Assembly: GCA_003646055.1 (NCBI GenBank)
Contig: QNDZ01000049.1
Span: 1-9,965, forward strand
Direction: 5' to 3'
From: a bacterium
GTDB taxonomy: Bacteria > Hydrothermota > UBA3072 > B12-G15
DNA: 9,965 nt
Shown in pieces: positions 7,741 through 9,965 of the stretch (position 1 is the first letter of the stretch; each line of letters starts with the position of its first letter). The translations under genes and the position numbers were made by a program. The notes under the pieces are model-generated. The model ran no database searches. It was not told the origin of the DNA and was given only the letters and a program-made list of their open reading frames with translations.

Positions 7741-8339
7741 GTGTTAAGGTCCAAAAGTAATTTGTTTATTATATCCTGGTTCCTTATACTTTTCAATTTC
7801 TCTGCTCTGACTATTGAATGAATGGCACTTATAACCTCATCAATGTAGATATTTTTTATTATGTAGTCAAAATGCTTACCATCCTCCAGTTCCTCCCTCA
7901 AATTCTTCAATCTTCTCTCCCTAACCTCTGGAGGGTCTGTTCCCCTGCCAATCAACCTCTCTTTCAGGGTTTCAACAGAATCAGTGATCAGAAAGAGAAG
8001 CACTGCATCATCCTTGAATAGTTGCTTTATTCTGAGAGAACCCTTTGTGTCAAGGTCCATGAGAACAATTTTGCCTTTCTGAAGGGCATTCTCAACAGGT
8101 TCTTTCAGTGTTCCATAATAATTTCCATAAACAGGGGCATACTCAAGAAATTTGCCCTCATCAACCCATTTTTTAAATGTCTCCTCATCCACAAATCTGT
8201 AATCAAACCCTTCAACCTCATTCTCCCTCTTTGGTCTGGTTGTGACAGAAACAGAGTAAAAAATGTCCTCTAACTTCCTCAATTTTCTCGTAATAGTTGT
8301 CTTTCCTGCACCTGATGGGCCTGATATAACAATTATCAT
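7737..8339 (-). CDS. gmk: Guanylate kinase
   Basis: A 200-residue cytoplasmic P-loop kinase that converts GMP (and dGMP) plus ATP to GDP. The Walker A motif is GPSGAGKTT (7-15). The GMP-binding region contains VTTRPKRENEVEGFDYRFV (32-50) and EYAPVYGNYYGT (66-77). The lid region contains RLIGRGTDPPEVRERRLKN (128-146). The Walker-B-like segment reads LMDLDTKGSLRIKQL, where many homologues have a D-x-D/W-x-Q-G form; this is a mild variant within the family. The length is normal. The start overlaps the yicC stop as ATGA, and only a weak, distant purine run precedes it, so coupling is likely. The usual companion rpoZ is not downstream; mreB is. Confidence 0.96.
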   Translation of the reverse strand: MIIVISGPSGAGKTTITRKLRKLEDIFYSVSVTTRPKRENEVEGFDYRFVDEETFKKWVDEGKFLEYAPVYGNYYGTLKEPVENALQKGKIVLMDLDTKGSLRIKQLFKDDAVLLFLITDSVETLKERLIGRGTDPPEVRERRLKNLREELEDGKHFDYIIKNIYIDEVISAIHSIVRAEKLKSIRNQDIINKLLLDLNT

Positions 8340-9181
8340 TCTATGTTCATCCCCTGTTCTTTGATTTCATCAACCTTTTCCTTAATCCCTATTATCCTGT
8401 GAACAGTGCCTGGAAGTATTGCCTTTGAACCTATGGTGTTCACCTCCCTCATTATTTCCTGAAGTACAAAGTTAATCTTCTTACCAACAGGGCCTTCCTG
8501 ATTTATTAAATCATGTAGCAGGTCAAGGTGACTTTTCAACCTTATGACCTCTTCATCAACATCACCCCTGAATCCAAGAAATTCAATGTCCTCCTTTGAA
8601 ATGGACAGCCCGAGTTCACTAAGTGACTTTAGTTTTTGATAAATCTCCTCTTTCTTCTTAACAAGGGCAGAACTGGTCTCGTTTATTATCTTATCCACCT
8701 CATCCTGCATGAATTTTATCTTCTCCTCAAGGGATTTCCTCAGATTTTCTCCCTCCCTTTCCCTCATCTCAATCACATCCTTCAGCGTATCCTCAACAAG
8801 CCCTAAAATTCTCTCTCTGTTCTCTATCTCCCTTGGACGAAGGATGTCTGGTAGATTCAGAAGCATCTCCATGGTAATTTCCTGATTTATACCCAACTTC
8901 TGCCTTATCCTTTCAAGTTCATCCCTGTATTTCTTTAATAATTCTTCATCAAAGGTGATGGGAGGTTCCTGAAAATTGACTATCTCTATCCTCAGGTCAA
9001 CCTTTCCCCTCTTTATATATTTTCTTATAATCTCGCCTATCTCAATCTTCAATGGTCTCATGGATTCAGGAACATATATGTTCATATCAAGATACTTGCT
9101 GTTCAGTGTGGTTATCTCACAGGATACAAGGGCAGAATCAATCTCCTCTGTTTTTCTCCCGTACCCTGTCATGCTTCTCAT
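8336..9181 (-). CDS. YicC/YloC-family endoribonuclease
   Basis: A 281-residue protein with both family signatures. These are N-terminal RSMTGYGR (2-9) followed by LNSKYLDMNI, and C-terminal DVDEEVIRLKSHLDLLHDL (207-225) with GKKINFVLQEIMREVNTIGS (233-252). The middle (about 135-190) is highly charged and probably coiled coil. Members of the YicC/YloC family have been described as endoribonucleases acting on RNA in the cytoplasm, and the gene very often lies next to gmk, as here. AGGAG six bases upstream supports the ATG at 9181, which also gives the canonical residues before MTGYGR; the internal ATG at 9172 would remove them. The ATG overlaps the dtd stop as ATGA. Confidence 0.94.
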   Translation of the reverse strand: MRSMTGYGRKTEEIDSALVSCEITTLNSKYLDMNIYVPESMRPLKIEIGEIIRKYIKRGKVDLRIEIVNFQEPPITFDEELLKKYRDELERIRQKLGINQEITMEMLLNLPDILRPREIENRERILGLVEDTLKDVIEMREREGENLRKSLEEKIKFMQDEVDKIINETSSALVKKKEEIYQKLKSLSELGLSISKEDIEFLGFRGDVDEEVIRLKSHLDLLHDLINQEGPVGKKINFVLQEIMREVNTIGSKAILPGTVHRIIGIKEKVDEIKEQGMNIE

Positions 9182-9621
9182 TTCTCTCTCCTGGAATCTA
9201 TGATTATGGTAACGGGTCCATTATTTATAAGGGACACATCCATCCTTGCTCCAAAAATACCCCTCTTAACAGGAACATATTCTGAAAGTTTTTCACAGAA
9301 CATATTGAAAAGTTCTTCTGCCCTTGGTGGTTTTTCTGCAAGCAAAAAATCTGGCCTGTTCCCCCGCTCTGTCCTTCCAAGGAGGGTGAACTGGGAAACA
9401 ACCAGTGCCTCTCCACCTATATCCATCAATGAATCGTTGAATTTCCCATCCCTCTCAAAGATTCTTAAGAAGGCAATCTTTCTGGATAAATAATCAATAT
9501 CTTCTTCTGTGTCACCAACCTGAATACCAAGAAGAATCAAAAAACCCTTTCCAATGGACGAAATAACTTCCCCTTCAACGCTCACACTGGCCTTTTTAAC
9601 CCTCTGAATAACCGCCTTCAT
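9178..9621 (-). CDS. dtd: D-aminoacyl-tRNA deacylase
   Basis: A 147-residue protein that hydrolyses D-amino acids (and glycine mischarged on tRNA-Ala) from tRNA, a translation proofreading step in the cytoplasm. The N-terminus MKAVIQRVKKASVSVEGEVI is canonical. The active-site motifs are SQFTL (76-80) and NNGPVT (133-138); the latter contains the cross-subunit Gly-cisPro that selects chirality in the homodimer. GRTERGNRPDF (82-92) is also conserved. A TTG at 9642 would add seven residues overlapping the upstream gene; I reject it because the ATG at 9621 gives the usual family start. The ATG lies 1 base after the upstream stop, and the only purine-rich site (GGAGAG) is about 13 bases away, so initiation likely relies on termination of the previous gene. 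Confidence 0.96.
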   Translation of the reverse strand: MKAVIQRVKKASVSVEGEVISSIGKGFLILLGIQVGDTEEDIDYLSRKIAFLRIFERDGKFNDSLMDIGGEALVVSQFTLLGRTERGNRPDFLLAEKPPRAEELFNMFCEKLSEYVPVKRGIFGARMDVSLINNGPVTIIIDSRREK

Positions 9622-9622
9622 A

Positions 9623-9965
9623 CTAAAGTTCGGTCTCTCCAAAATCCTCAGGATTCACATTCCGCAGGTATTTCCTCACGTCCATCTCCCTGTTCTCTTC
9701 AATATCAATCTTTATTGAACTGCTCTCCATCACATCCTCTGACACGTATATCGGTGCTTTAACAATACTGGCAAGTGCAATGGCATCAGAGGGCCTTGAA
9801 TCAATCTCATAAATGGTGTTATCCTTCCTCAGTACGATATTGGCATAATAGGTGCCATTAACAAGTTTTGTAACCTCAACCTTCATCAGTTCAAAACCAA
9901 GCCCCTTTATGATGCTAACAATCAACTCATGGGTAAGGGGTCTTGGATATGGAAGATTGTTAAGA
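9623..9965 (-). CDS. Bifunctional nuclease family (DUF151) protein, 5' partial
   Basis: 113 visible residues, open to the window edge, so the N-terminus is missing. The first visible residues read LPYPRPLTHEL, typical of the family before the central helix. The hallmark IDSRPSDAIALA lies at about residues 54-65, followed by APIYVSEDV. The acidic end (NPEDFGETEL) is short, and no UVR domain follows. BFN-family proteins have been described with DNase and RNase activity in plants and occur widely in bacteria, where the role is less clear. A TTG at 9925 is not the start, because conserved sequence continues upstream of it. It is the first visible gene of the minus-strand series, 1 base from dtd, so any promoter for this segment lies beyond 9965. 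Confidence 0.92.
   Translation of the reverse strand, partial: LNNLPYPRPLTHELIVSIIKGLGFELMKVEVTKLVNGTYYANIVLRKDNTIYEIDSRPSDAIALASIVKAPIYVSEDVMESSSIKIDIEENREMDVRKYLRNVNPEDFGETEL

Noticed and set aside
9622..9642. TTG start for dtd
   Set aside because: The ATG at 9621 gives the canonical MKAVIQRV family start; the extra codons lie over the end of the upstream gene.
9923..9925. TTG start for the BFN-family gene
   Set aside because: Conserved RPLTHEL is encoded further upstream in frame, and the frame stays open to the window edge.
1..9965. Defence, phage, CRISPR or mobile-element content
   Set aside because: All the sequence is accounted for by housekeeping or envelope genes; I found no transposase, integrase, direct-repeat array or tRNA-flanked insertion.

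Overview
The window looks like ordinary bacterial chromosome: eleven tightly packed genes, the first and last cut by the window edges, and almost no non-coding DNA. GC is moderate to low. Arg codons are mostly AGG/AGA and Ile ATA is frequent, a pattern often seen in thermophiles. The mreB-mreC-mreD-PBP2 block implies a cell-wall-bearing, probably rod-shaped bacterium. A transmembrane Ser/Thr kinase with PEGA repeats beside a TPR/DUF5683-like membrane protein recalls poorly cultured lineages near the FCB group or WOR-3/Hydrothermae-type candidate phyla. That placement is inference; no marker in the window settles it.

Layout. Positions 1-1682 (+ strand) hold the C-terminal part of a Ser/Thr kinase (kinase lobe, one membrane span, two PEGA repeats), coupled by an ATGA overlap to a small TPR/DUF5683-like protein. 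This pair meets a long minus-strand series head-on, with a single base (1683) between the two stop codons. The minus-strand series, in transcription order from 9965 down to 1684, is: bifunctional-nuclease-family protein (N-terminus beyond the window), dtd, yicC-like endoribonuclease, gmk, a 54-base gap with a good promoter candidate, mreB, mreC, mreD, PBP2 (mrdA), dCMP-deaminase-family protein, and an ABC1/UbiB-family kinase-like protein with two C-terminal membrane helices.

How they work together. The first four minus-strand genes concern nucleic acid or nucleotide housekeeping: a nuclease-family protein, D-aminoacyl-tRNA clearance, an RNase, and GMP to GDP conversion. The next four form the elongasome core: MreB filament, MreC/MreD membrane link, PBP2 transpeptidase. 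RodA, the usual glycosyltransferase partner, is not in the window. A dCMP deaminase (dUMP supply for dTMP) and the UbiB-like protein follow PBP2. Junctions are ATGA overlaps, other short overlaps or 1-2 base gaps, so translational coupling is likely. The only gap large enough for a promoter is 7683-7736.

I see no RNA genes, insertion sequences, CRISPR arrays, attachment sites or phage genes, and no clearly new defence or mobile system. The least understood part is the PEGA kinase plus TPR/DUF5683-like pair.
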